Positions 1 to 9,945 of a DNA stretch of 64,000 bases are shown here, in pieces. Each line of letters opens with the position of its first letter. Position 1 is the first letter of the stretch. Source of the DNA: Orychophragmus violaceus. Taxonomy: Eukaryota; Streptophyta; Magnoliopsida; Brassicales; Brassicaceae. Location of the stretch: positions 72,411,581 through 72,475,580 of the forward strand of contig CM058240.1 in assembly GCA_030180135.1 (NCBI GenBank), given 5' to 3'. The translations under genes and the position numbers were made by a program. The notes below the pieces were generated by a model. The model was not told the DNA's origin and ran no database searches. It was given only the letters and a program-made list of their open reading frames with translations.

Positions 1-6
1 CCGGCT

Positions 7-1916
7 GTGGATACCAACCTTGTTGATGAATCTACTCACCTTGATCATGAAGGGGACAATGGAGAATCACAAGCTGATCACCAACATGATGATTCTGCCA
101 CGCATGATCAAGGTGAAGAAGAAGAGCTAGTTGATCACCAAATGGATCAAATGGAACTTGAAGTGATGCAACAACAAGAGGAAGTGCATTATGAAGTACA
201 AATTGATCAGTCGGTGCAAGTACTAAGGAGAAGTACTAGAGAGAGAAAGGATCCATCTGAATGGAGAAACACAAGGGTTTACTACAATAGTCAAGCAGTA
301 GCTCATCCAAGACAAGTTGTTTGCACACTTGCTCACTTTCCTACTGAACACAAGGTCTTCATGGGTGCTCTTGATGCTGAATGGGTTCCTAAAACCTATG
401 ATGAAGCCAAGGAGCATAAGAAGTGGACATATGCAGTAGGAGATGAGATCAAGGCAATGAAAAACAACAACACTTGGTATGAGACAGATTGCCAAGGAAG
501 AAGAGGGCAGTGAGTTTTAAATGGGTTTTCACCATCAAATACAAGAGCAATGGAGAGATAGAAAGGTACAAAGCCAGATTGGTTGCAAGAGGGTTTACAC
601 AAACCTATGGAGAGGATTATAGAGATACCTTTGCACCAGTGGCTAAGCTTCATACAGTGAGAGTTATCATATCCTTAGCAACAAACTTGGAGTGGGATTT
701 GTGGCAAATGGATGTCAAGAATGCATTTCTCCAAGGAGAGCTAGAGGATGAGATTTATATGACTCCACCTCCTGGTCTTGAAGGTATGGTTACACAAGGA
801 AAGGTGTTACGGTTGAAGAAGGCAATATATGGTCTCAAACAATCTCCTAGAGCTTGGTATCACAAGCTAAGCACCACACTCATGGAAAGAGGCTTTAGGA
901 GATCAGAAGCTGATCATACTCTCTTCACTCAATCAAGCCAAGAAGGTATTGTTGTCATTCTTATTTATGTGGATGATATCATCATCTTAGGGAATGACAA
1001 GGTAGGAATTCAAGCTTGTAAGGATCATTTGAAATCAGTCTTTGATATCAAAGACCTTGGAGAACTAAAGTACTTCCTAGGGATAGAAGTGTGCCGGTCT
1101 AAAGAAGGCCTCTTCTTATCACAAAGGAAGTACACTCTTGATTTGTTGAGTGAAGCAGGTAAGCTAAATGGAAAGACAGCCAAGACACCTCTTGAAGAAG
1201 GCTACAAAGTCACAAGAGAGGGGGAGATTGCAAAGGAACCGTTTGGAGACATCACTCTCTATAGAAGAATGGTTGGTAAGCTAATTTATCTTACTATCAC
1301 AAGGCCTGATTTGTGTTTTGCAGTGAACCAAGTGAGCCAGCATATGCAAGCCCCAATGATGCATCATTGGAACATGGTGGACCGTATCCTAAGGTATCTC
1401 AATGGATCTCCTGGTCAAGGAATATGGATGGGATGCAATCAAAGCACAGAGATATTAGGATATTGTGATGCTGATTGGGCTGGTGATAGAGTGGATAGAA
1501 GATCTACTACAGGCTATTTCACCTTCATTGGAGGAAATCTTGTGACTTGGAAGACAAAGAAGCAGAAGGTGGTATCATGTTCAAGTGATAGGGCAATGAG
1601 GAAGCTAACCAATGAATTGACATGGCTGAAGGCTTTACTTGAAGACTTGGGCATTGATCAACCAACTCCAATCACAATGCATTGTGATAACCAAGCAGCA
1701 ATACACATAGCCTCCAACTCAGTGTTTCATGAAAGAACTAAGCACATTGAGGTGGATTGTCATAAAGTGAGGCAGAAGGTTCAAGAAGGTGTGATCCTAC
1801 TATGCTATACAAGAAGTTCTGATCAATTGGCAGATATATTCACCAAGGCTGCTAGCTTGAAGGTTTGTGAGTTCATTCTTCCCAAGCTTGGACTCATTGA
1901 CCTCTATCAAGCTTGA
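7..1916 (+). pseudogene. Copia element D: polyprotein C-terminal part (integrase tail, RT, RNase H), broken
   Basis: This is the 3' half of a Ty1/copia gag-pol gene whose 5' part lies outside the window. It aligns by eye with the intact polyprotein at 37288-41538: an acidic linker, the RRSTRERKDPSEW motif, the RT core (YKARLVARGF, WQMDVKNAFLQGEL, YVDD) and copia RNase H ending in QLADIFTKAASLKV. Two lesions are visible. A frameshift near 485-490 separates the reading frame 7-513 from 489-1916, just before the RT core. A 12-nt in-frame deletion near 1587 removes the AEAE residues of RNase H, including the glutamate usual in that active site. The element is therefore probably unable to retrotranspose by itself. 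It is the same family as the elements at 28743-42164 and 47828-60428 but clearly diverged from them. Confidence 0.9.
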
Positions 1917-2052
1917 AGAACCCTAGGCCGTAGAGCTTATACTCTTTTTCCCTTGATATAGTTTTTATCTCGAGTGGTTTTTCTATATCAAGGTTTTTAA
2001 TGAGGTAGGTTTCTACAGTTCCAAGCTTGATCACTCTATCCATGATCAAGCT

Positions 2053-2062
2053 TGAGGGGGAG
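2053..2062 (+). other. Polypurine tract of copia D
   Basis: A purine run (tgagggggag) lies directly before the 3' LTR, where plus-strand DNA synthesis is primed. The identical run precedes the 3' LTR of element A at 41681-41690. Confidence 0.8.
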
Positions 2063-2539
2063 TATTGAGTTGAAGAAGAAAGAAGAAGAGTGCAACACAA
2101 GGAATGGAGCCGGTTCTATCTTGTGCAATGTTGGGGACTTTGGAAGCAATTCAAATATGATATCTCGGTCACAAAAGAGTTGTTTATGTCTGAAACATAG
2201 TACCAACTTGTCTTACAAGAGCAGAGGATCAGAAGACTGATCCCTAGGTTAGAACCGGCTCTTCTCTCTCCTCCATGACCAGTCGCTTTCACTCTTGGAG
2301 ACCGTTGCACCTATCTTGTCTTCTTCTCTTTATTTTATTGTTTCTTGTGTTGGGAACCCTAGTAGTCCCTCTATATATGTATTGTAACTCATAAGAATCA
2401 ATACACACTTAAGGAAACTTATTCCTAAGCTCCAAACTCTCTCTTCTCTCGGTTACCCTAGTTCTCTCGCCCTAAGAACCCTAACCGGTTCTAAGGGCTT
2501 CTCTCTTCATTCAATCTCTTCTATACTCAAAATCTAACA
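2063..2539 (+). repeat. 3' LTR of copia D
   Basis: The LTR begins TATTGAG right after the polypurine tract and ends in ...CTAACA. The end is placed where antisense gag sequence of another element begins at 2540. The length (477 bp) matches the 474-bp LTRs of the related element A, which share the unusual TA...CA ends. The 5' LTR lies outside the window, so the target duplication cannot be verified. Confidence 0.75.
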
Positions 2540-2953
2540 GTTGATGGCCAGCTTAACCTCAAAGACTCTGCTCAGATTTGATTTATTTCCATAAACCTTC
2601 TCAATGGTATCCCACAGCTCCTTGGAAGTCACACAGTAAGAGTAAGCTTCCTATAGGTGCTGGTCAAGTGAGCTTTGGAGTATGGAGAGAACATTCTGGT
2701 CCTCTTGTATCCAAGCTTCTTCATCAGCTTCAGACGCCTCTTCATGAGACTCACCACCACTTTTAGTCTCTGCCTCAGCTCCAATCTTGGCTTCAGCTTC
2801 AGACCTGGCTTTAAACACCTTCTGTGGAGCAGTGTTACTCAAGATATACTTCCACAGACCTCTGCCTCCAAGTGCAGACTTCACCATTCTGGCCCAAACA
2901 ATGTAGTTGGTGCCTTTGAGAATCACAGGGATAACAACTCTTGAGTTCTCCAT
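2540..2953 (-). pseudogene. Antisense copia gag fragment G
   Basis: The minus strand encodes the N-terminus of a copia gag: MENSRVVIPVILKGTNY followed by WARMVKSALGGRGLWKYI. It is homologous to the gag start of the element at 37288. The frame continues through SLDQHL, a TAG stop, EAYSYC and LWDTIEKVYGNKSNLSRVFEVKLAIN, so one premature stop interrupts an otherwise collinear frame. The fragment stops abruptly at the end of the D LTR, so D probably inserted into this older element. No primer site or LTR can be recognised on its 5' side (2954-3300), so G is a truncated relic. Confidence 0.8.
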
Positions 2954-3300
2954 TGCTGAGACTGACTTGTAGCAAGGAGGGAGTATTCAAGATGAAATGA
3001 CAAAGTTCCCAACTCACAGGACATTTTAGAAGATCAAAATTTCTTTCTTTTCTTTAAGTAGGGTTACTTAGGGGTGTTAGAAAGAACATAAACTTGTATA
3101 ACATGCTTCTCATTCTACCTTTAGGAGCATACAAAAACTAACTTATAGTTGTCTTACCTCACCTAATTTCTCCAATCCATGACAAATATGTTTCAAGAAG
3201 TTTTTGTTAAAAGGTTTTGTTTAGTATTCTCATAGGACATTTTAGAAGATCAAAGTTTCTTTCTTGTCTGTTAGTAGGGTTACTTAGGGGTGTTTAAAAT
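2954..3300. repeat. Spacer with a ~66-bp direct repeat
   Basis: Bases 3018-3083 and 3234-3299 are near-identical direct repeats (aggacattttagaagatcaa..., ...gttacttaggggtgtt), about 216 bp apart with a few substitutions. The second copy ends exactly where the F LTR begins at 3301. I see no coding potential here. Confidence 0.7.
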
Positions 3301-3705
3301 TGTTGTGATATCGGAGTTTAGCCATCTCAACGGATTGGACTAACACATGGGCTTATTCTAAAGTTGTCATCAAGTTGGGCCTAAGTTAGGGGTTGGCCCA
3401 AGACATAAGGTTTTTCGGGGTTTCTTGGTATAAATACAAGTGTAGAGCCTAGGAAAAACCAAATCCTAAGTTGGTGGATTCCGAGCGCCTTAGGGCGGCT
3501 CGTCTTCTTCCTCGTTTCTATGATCTTCATGTTGTAAACCACATCCGAGGTGTTTTCGGATTCTTCATAGTGGATGTTGTGGATCTCGGATCCACCCCAG
3601 ACGTAGCGGTTGAGACCGTGAACTGGGTTAACAATTCTCGTGTTTTTAAATCTGTTTATTGACGATAGTATTGGGACAAAGGATTTAACGTAAGAAATCC
3701 CAACA
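3301..3705 (+). repeat. F-family LTR 1 (5' LTR of F1)
   Basis: A 405-bp LTR runs from TGTTGTGATATC to ATCCCAACA. A TATA box (tataaata) lies at 3429-3436. An initiator-Met primer site (tggtatcagagcc) starts at 3708, two bases past the LTR end. Near-identical copies lie at 5021-5426 (inverted) and 6409-6814 (direct). By eye LTR 1 differs from the 6409 copy at about three positions, so the family is recent. Confidence 0.88.
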
Positions 3706-5020
3706 ATTGGTATCAGAGCCCAAGGTTCAGAAAAGGTGGACCTGGAGAGTGGGTTGGGCTGCAAGTTCGTTATGGGAGGAGTCCTCAAGGTTACCTCGCG
3801 AATAAGGTGTGCCAGGCCTTGTGTCGAAAGTCTTCCTGGCGGTATAGAAGGTCAGGCGGCGGGTTCCGTTGGTGATTACGGCGGTACAAGAAGGGTTCAT
3901 GGTTCTAGGGAATGCCTTAGAAATGAGATCTTTGTTTAAGTGGATGTTCAAAGATCTGGTTAAGGTCTACGATTCAAGTACCGGTTAATAGCAGTTGAGT
4001 ATGAAACTAGAATGAGGAATCTGCTCGAGGGAAAGCAGGTTGATGACTATGAAAATTTTCAGATATGGTCAGGTTTGACGAGCTGTTTGGTTAAATCTTA
4101 GAATGGGTTTGTACCAGAGTCAAGGATTCTGAGATTAACGGTTACAGCCGGTCGAGGGAGAAAATAGGATTGCGACAGTCAATGCCTATTCAATCTGATA
4201 GCACAAGTCAGATTGGGCTTCATCAGAAGCGAATTGTTCTTGGAGGGTTTTCTTGGATAAATAGACTGTTGGATGTAGCTACAAGATTACAGTCTAGTAC
4301 ACAAGGACATGTGATGCAATCATGAATCAAGGAGGAACAGTGAGGAAGGTGTTGTTAACTCAAGAAGATGAATATCATCTTAAGGGACACAAGAAACTCT
4401 AAGGGAGTTAGTTGTCAGGTGGAGTTGTACAACTAGAGTAAGCGTTCCATTGTTTCAGTAGGACGATTTTTGAAACAAAGTCACTGTTGAGAAAGATTCA
4501 GGTTGGGAGCTTGTGTGAAGAAAACGAGGGTTCAAGAGCGGGTGAAGATGTCTGAGGTTCAAGCACAGTCGGGTTGCAACCAAGGTTAAAAGGTAAGCTT
4601 CAGAGCTTCTTATGTCTTGATATTGGTGAAGACATCTGGTCAGTTGCAGGTTTTGTGCAAGCTCACCATAGAGGACTGAGTTTTTGCAACTGGTATGGGA
4701 TCCATGATAGGATCATAATGCAGAGGGTACAAGCTGCATTAGAAAGAACTAGAAAGTTCTGACTCACTTATTGCATCATAAGATCTGTGGATAAATCTTC
4801 TGAAGGGTTCACTTGCATGGAGTTCAAGTGAGTTGTTACTAAGTAACAAGCAGGCACACCCAAAGCTCATGAGTATATGGTGAAGATTTAGTGTGATCTT
4901 AGTGAATTTAAGATGCAAGTGCCGAGATAAGTGAAATCTCCAATGGGTAAAAGAGTTGCAGAGTTATGTTTACAGCAAAGGTGTTACTTCAAGTGTTCTA
5001 GAGTGAAGTACTAAGGGTTG
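3706..5020 (+). mobile_element. F1 internal region, 5' part, non-coding
   Basis: The primer site at 3708-3720 is followed by about 1.3 kb with no convincing ORF. The block 3894-4922 is repeated almost exactly at 13620-14649 inside the second F copy. The first 187 nt after the primer site differ from the leader of that copy, so two F subtypes share a core. The region ends in ggttg (5016-5020) directly against an inverted LTR. The lack of gag or pol suggests a non-autonomous large-derivative type LTR element. Confidence 0.75.
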
Positions 5021-5426
5021 TGTTAGGATTTCTTACGTTAAATCCTTTGTCCCAATACTATCGTCAATAAACAGATTTAAAAACACGAGAATTGTTAACC
5101 CAGTTCACGGTCTCAACCGCTACGTCTGGAGTGGATCCGAGATCCACAACATCCACTATGAAGAATCCAAAAACACCTCGGATGTGGTTTACAACATGAA
5201 GATCATAGAAACGAGGAAGAAGACGAGCCGCCCTAAGGCGCTCGGAATCCACCAACTTAGGATTAGGTTTTTCCTAGGCTCTACACTTGTATTTATACCA
5301 AGAAACCCCGAAAAAACCTTATGTCTTGGGCCAACCCCTAACTTAGGCCCAACTTGATGACAACTTTAGAATAAGCCCATGTGTTAGTCCAATCCGTTGA
5401 GATGGCTAAACTCCGATATCACAACA
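5021..5426 (-). repeat. F-family LTR 2, inverted
   Basis: This 406-bp LTR lies in reverse orientation, from tgttaggattt on the plus strand (the LTR 3' end) to gatatcacaaca (the LTR 5' end). Its TATA box, read on the minus strand, is at 5290-5297. On its right is the complement of a polypurine tract (atctccacctt, 5427-5437), so it acts as a 3' LTR on the minus strand. It differs from LTR 3 by about two bases. Confidence 0.88.
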
Positions 5427-6408
5427 ATCTCCACCTTCGGATTTAGACAGCTCTCAACACCTTTGCAAATCCTGATTCCATTGACCTTCTTCAAGATTGC
5501 TTCCCCTAGAATCTCCACCTTGATCCTAGCTTGAAGCCTCCTTGTCACTTGCTCCTAGAACCTTTTAACACCGGCTCACTTAGCATCTTGATCTTCATGT
5601 AAACCTGCATAAGTTTCAACTTACACAAACAACCACCTCAGTAGATTAGTCACCACAGATCTACTAAACCACCAATGATTAGACAACATGCTTGAAAAGC
5701 TCCATATGTGAGAGTCACATCACATTCCTGAGCTATCAATCCTCCCTTGTCTCTTCTTGAGCTATCACACTCAAATCATCATTGATTTCTTCATAACTTT
5801 GTTGACCTTTGTTTCTCTGCAACTTGAATCCATTTCTAGCCTTTTGATTCAACTCATGCGCATTGAGTTTCCAATCAAATTCTAGACCTTTGTGTACCAG
5901 CAAACTATGAATCATACATGCTTGAAACCTGAAGCAATCCTTGATTTATACTCTCTTGTTAAAAACATACCAGCCTTGAACACCTTTTGTACCGCCATTA
6001 CTTCTAATGGAACACGCCATCCAACTATCAATATTGCTGGATAAACTTTCGACACAAACTTTTTCAAGTACCATGTTTCAACAAACTTGTTTGCAAACAC
6101 ATTCTTCAACTGCAGAAAACTCTAAGTCACCTATGCTTCATATCCCTGAAGCAGTCTTTGACTTATCTTGTCCCGTTTGAACACTCTTCACTGAACATCA
6201 ACTTGTATTACTGCTGTTACCAGCAAAACCTCCGCCTAACTCCACCTTATTAGGAAGACCTTCGAAACAAATATCTTTGTTCATACTTTGTTCAAACTCT
6301 TCTGCATCAGCAAAACTATCCACCAACAGATTTCGACCACTGTCAGTTTCTTCAACAATGTCTCACATCCACAACCATGTGACATACCAGAGACACCAAC
6401 TTACAACC
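5427..6408 (-). mobile_element. F internal region, 3' part, inverted
   Basis: Read on the minus strand, this is the 3' portion of an F element and ends in polypurine aaggtggagat before LTR 2. It has many stops in all frames and no recognisable domain. Its other end is caacc (6404-6408), exactly complementary to the ggttg that ends F1 at 5016-5020. It is therefore most simply the missing continuation of F1 flipped in place. Confidence 0.75.
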
Positions 6409-6814
6409 TGTTGTGATATCGGAGTTTAGCCATCTCAACGGATTGGACTAACACATGGGCTTATTCTAAAGTTGTCATCAAGTTGGGCCTAAGTTAGGGG
6501 TTGGCCCAAGACATAAGGTTTTTTCGGGGTTTCTTGGTATAAATACAAGTGTAGAGCCTAGGAAAAACCTAATCCTAAGTTGGTGGATTCCGAGCGCCTT
6601 AGGGCGGCTCGTCTTCTTCCTCGTTTCTATGATCTTCATGTTGTAAACCACATCCGAGGTGTTTTCGGATTCTTCATAGTGGATGTTGTGGATCTCGGAT
6701 CCACCCCAGACGTAGCGGTTGAGACCGTGAACTGGGTTAACAATTCTCGTGTTTTTAAATCTGTTTATTGACGATAGTATTGGGACAAAGGATTTAACGT
6801 AAGAAATCCTAACA
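6409..6814 (+). repeat. F-family LTR 3 (5' LTR of F3)
   Basis: A 406-bp direct-orientation LTR runs from TGTTGTGATATC to ATCCTAACA with a TATA box at 6538-6545. The primer site tggtatcagagc starts at 6817, two bases past the end. The leader that follows differs from F1, so this is a second element rather than a copy of the F1 start. Confidence 0.88.
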
Positions 6815-8035
6815 AGTGGTATCAGAGCTGCAGGTTATTTTATTTCAGATTGGGGTAAGAACATGGTGAGAATAGTTCCCTAAAGATGAAGACACGGTGG
6901 TGATGTGTGTGTTTGAAGCTTCTAAGCGAACCAGGTGAAGCTTTTGGTTACGTGAAAATTATCACGGGTGGATCTGATTGGAAAAATCAGGGAAGATCAA
7001 AACCGAAGGAAGAAGGTGGTGATTGGTAATTGATAGAAGCTGTTGGAGTCACAATTATGGTGGCTGATTGATCTGGATTAGATTTTAGCAAGTCATAATT
7101 TTTCTCATGGTCGAGAAAAACGGGTTTGGTTCTCGCAAGAGTGATGAATCAAACGGTGGAGGTTTGTTGTAATAACAAGAGGCAGAGACGTGAGCCAAAG
7201 AAGGAGAGGATTGGCTCGTTCAAGTCACGCCTAGCTCCTGCTCGTGACGGATCGGTGTGGCGGTTACCAGAAAAATCACCGGAGGTTGACGACGCGGCAG
7301 AGGTGTCGTCGGTAGTTGCAGCTTCGCCGGAAGTTGCAGCTTCGCCGGAAGTTGCAGTTTTGCAAAACAGGTTGCCATGGCCAAAATCATATGAGACGGG
7401 ATCGGCGGTCAGGTTCATAGGCGGAAGAGATTCGAGTCTTTGGAGGAACCGTCGGAGCAGTCGTGATGATGGTCGGCGTTTGGTGTGAATCTCTCGCCGG
7501 AGATAAGAAGCACGAACATAGCAACGTCGGTGGAGGAAGAAGAAAGGTAAAGTTGATTTAGTCAACATTTTCTTCTTGGGCATTCTTTGGACTCTTCACA
7601 TGGGCCTATTTGCTCAATGGGCTTAACACAAAATAATGAAGTCACGGTTTTTGGTTTTATTATGAAGCTTTTCTCTTTGCTTCTAAATAATGAATGCGTG
7701 AGATTATAACAGAATGGGGAATGTAAAAGGATGTCACGTTCCATATATTTTGTGTTGGTGCCTGGTGGTTGAAGAAGACAAAGCTAGCTGATTGGGTCAG
7801 AAAATTGAAAAGGCCCATACCAAGGAAGCTTTGGATTATGATTAACATCATAATACGTTCACGTCAAAGAGAAAAAGACGTGTGTAGAAGAAAATCAGCG
7901 ATGCAAGAGAATATCCTGACACATGATAGAAATTATATGTGAAGATTTAAATCGATGGGGAATCGGTTTAAGGTGGAGTTTTTTCTGGAGTATCAGTTGG
8001 GTTTAATCTGAGATGTGAGTTTGTATATTTGGTAA
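6815..8035 (+). mobile_element. F3 internal region, left part, interrupted by element E
   Basis: This is the leader and 5' internal DNA of F3. It is non-coding apart from a weak 120-codon frame at 7126-7488 that resembles no family I know. That frame contains a short tandem duplication (gcttcgccggaagttgca, near 7319-7354). The region ends in ggtaa (8031-8035), the target duplication of E, and resumes at 13387. Confidence 0.65.
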
Positions 8036-9242
8036 TGATGCGGTCATCAGAACCAGACTAGACCAGGCGCTCGCTGACTCAATCGCTAGCTCAACCACTA
8101 CGTCAGTCACTGCGTCAGTCAGCACGCTGACTAACTCAACCACTACGTCAGTCAGCGCAACCAGACCCGATGGAGACCAACAGTCAGAAAATGAAGCACT
8201 CCGACCAATCCAGGAGGAACCAATCAACAAATCCAATTGTTCTGGATTCCCATCTCATCAGAGGACCAAGGAGAATTGGATTCAAACCAAAAGGAGTAAT
8301 GGTTTGAAAGATATTCAACTTCCAAATCAGGAGATGCTACACTTGCCTTATTTGGAAGATCATGAGTTCAAATATTGCCAAACTCGAACTTGGCGACCAG
8401 GAGACTTATTATCACTTCTAGAAGCACTCTACAACACCTTAAGAAGCACCAGCCCACACAGGATCAGGCGGATCCTATTGGAACATAAACCAACTCAACC
8501 GAAGCTATTTATGGGAGCTATGAAGACCAATTGGTTTGCCACCTCTCAAACCAAGATTTGGCGACCAGGAGACATTTACCACGAGGCCAAGAATATAGAA
8601 GATGTCCACAACTCATCCAGAATGCTCAGAATCAATTGGAGGCTCAGCTTGTTCAACTTTCCTTATTCTGACACAAGCACATTCAAGGAGAAGATCATCC
8701 AACGGCTCCTTTCCAAGAATGAGAGCTGTGAATTCTTTGCCTGTCAAGATGTTCCAGAGATTCTAACTTATCCCCTAAAGCCATCCAGATACAAAGAAAG
8801 CATCCAAGCCATTGAAGCCTTGCCATATTCAGCCTAACGGCTAGTTTTTCATTAAGTTCGATTTCTTTCTTGTTCAAGGTCAATATGACCGTTTGTAAAG
8901 AGCCTATAAAGGCATAGTTTAGCTCATTGTATTATTCACCTTTCAACCTTCAATCAAAGTATTATTCAGTTTCTTCAAAGAGTGTTCTTTGTTAAGATCT
9001 TTTGTCTTAGGATTCTTTTGAGTGATTCAATTGTCTCCGAAGATTATTGGATTAGGATTGCTTGTGTGACTCAAGCAGAACTAGTTCACCACTGATTGAG
9101 AGAGTCAATCAACACCCACCGGTTGAGAGAGTCAATCATCTTCCATCCATTCCACCCATCTCGGTCAAGTAAGAGAGCTTTTAAGCCAGTGCTTGTCCTC
9201 CATCAATCCATCGCTCAAGCTTCCGCTCCCGGGGCTGCATCA
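8036..9242 (+). repeat. 5' LTR of element E
   Basis: The 1207-bp LTR runs from TGATGCGG to GCTGCATCA. The TATA box tataaag is at 8905-8911. Before it, most of U3 is an open reading frame (to 8837) equal to the C-terminus of the E protein. Tandem CGTCA (TGACG on the minus strand) motifs lie near 8101-8150. Confidence 0.92.
8099..8150 (-). promoter_or_regulatory. as-1-like TGACG cluster in U3 of E
   Basis: On the minus strand, TGACG motifs occur at 8101-8105, 8113-8117 and 8146-8150. The first two are 12 bp apart, the spacing of the known plant as-1 element bound by TGA-type bZIP factors. The 3' LTR repeats them at +4144. That they are functional is inferred; the same bases are coding in the 3' LTR. 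Confidence 0.4.
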
Positions 9243-9244
9243 TC

Positions 9245-9257
9245 TGGTATCAGAGCC
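9245..9257 (+). other. Primer-binding site of E
   Basis: tggtatcagagcc lies two bases past the 5' LTR end and matches the complement of the plant initiator methionine tRNA 3' end. Confidence 0.88.
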
Positions 9258-9275
9258 GAAAGGTTCTAAAATCAG

Positions 9276-9929
9276 GTGTATCCTATCCTTTACCTTTCGG
9301 TTTCATTTCATTTAGTTTCTTAATTCTCTGATTTTTGTTTGCATCTTTAAGAAAAAAAAAAAAAAGTTTGTTCTTGTTTTTGTTTTATAAAAACCAGAAA
9401 AGTTTTAAAAAGAAAGAGGAGAAGTTTTGTTATTTGATTCGATTTCTTAAACAAAAAAAAAAGTGTTTATTTCCTTTTGTTTTCCAAAGTTGTTTTCAAA
9501 TTTCAACAAAAAAAAAAAAAAAGAGAAAAGAAGTTTTTGTTTTGATTCGAATTTTTAAGCCCAAAAACCAAAAAAAAAAGTGTTATTTCCTTTTGTTTTC
9601 CAAAGAGATTTCGAAATTTTGGCAAAGGCTCCTCTTGAATTTGCAAAGATTTTGTTTTCCATATTTTTAACTTACCAAAACCGTGTGAAACAAGTAAATA
9701 AGGAAAGGACCATATTTGCTTCCAAAACCAAAAGTCCTTCTTGTTTTCGAAAAGTTTTGAATATCCTAAGCCGGTTTTCAAACCCCTAAAGCCTATTTCA
9801 AAACCTGTGAGTTATCTGATTTAAACCAGGGGAAAGAAGTCTTAGTTGATTTACTAAACCGTGCTTGACATAGTTTTATACTTAAGCATTTCAAGAACAT
9901 ATTGATACACTTTGAGCTTATTGTTTCAG
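9276..9929 (+). other. Probable 5'-leader intron of E
   Basis: A donor (atcag/gtgtat) lies just past the primer site and an acceptor (ttgtttcag/gta) lies 16 nt before the gag ATG. The span between is rich in T and A runs, as plant introns are. The related element at 60429 has the same donor and acceptor contexts at 61670 and 62243 around a differently sized (574-nt) filler. Splicing is inferred from sequence only. Confidence 0.5.
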
Positions 9930-9945
9930 GTACTAAATCAGTGAC

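Noticed and set aside
3471..3662. A 63-codon frame identical in all three F LTRs
   Set aside because: It begins with TTG rather than ATG and lies in young, near-identical LTRs, so its conservation reflects LTR identity, not selection.
7126..7488. 120-codon frame in the F3 leader
   Set aside because: No family resemblance, a short internal duplication, and the same length open on the other strand; most likely chance or untranslated captured DNA.
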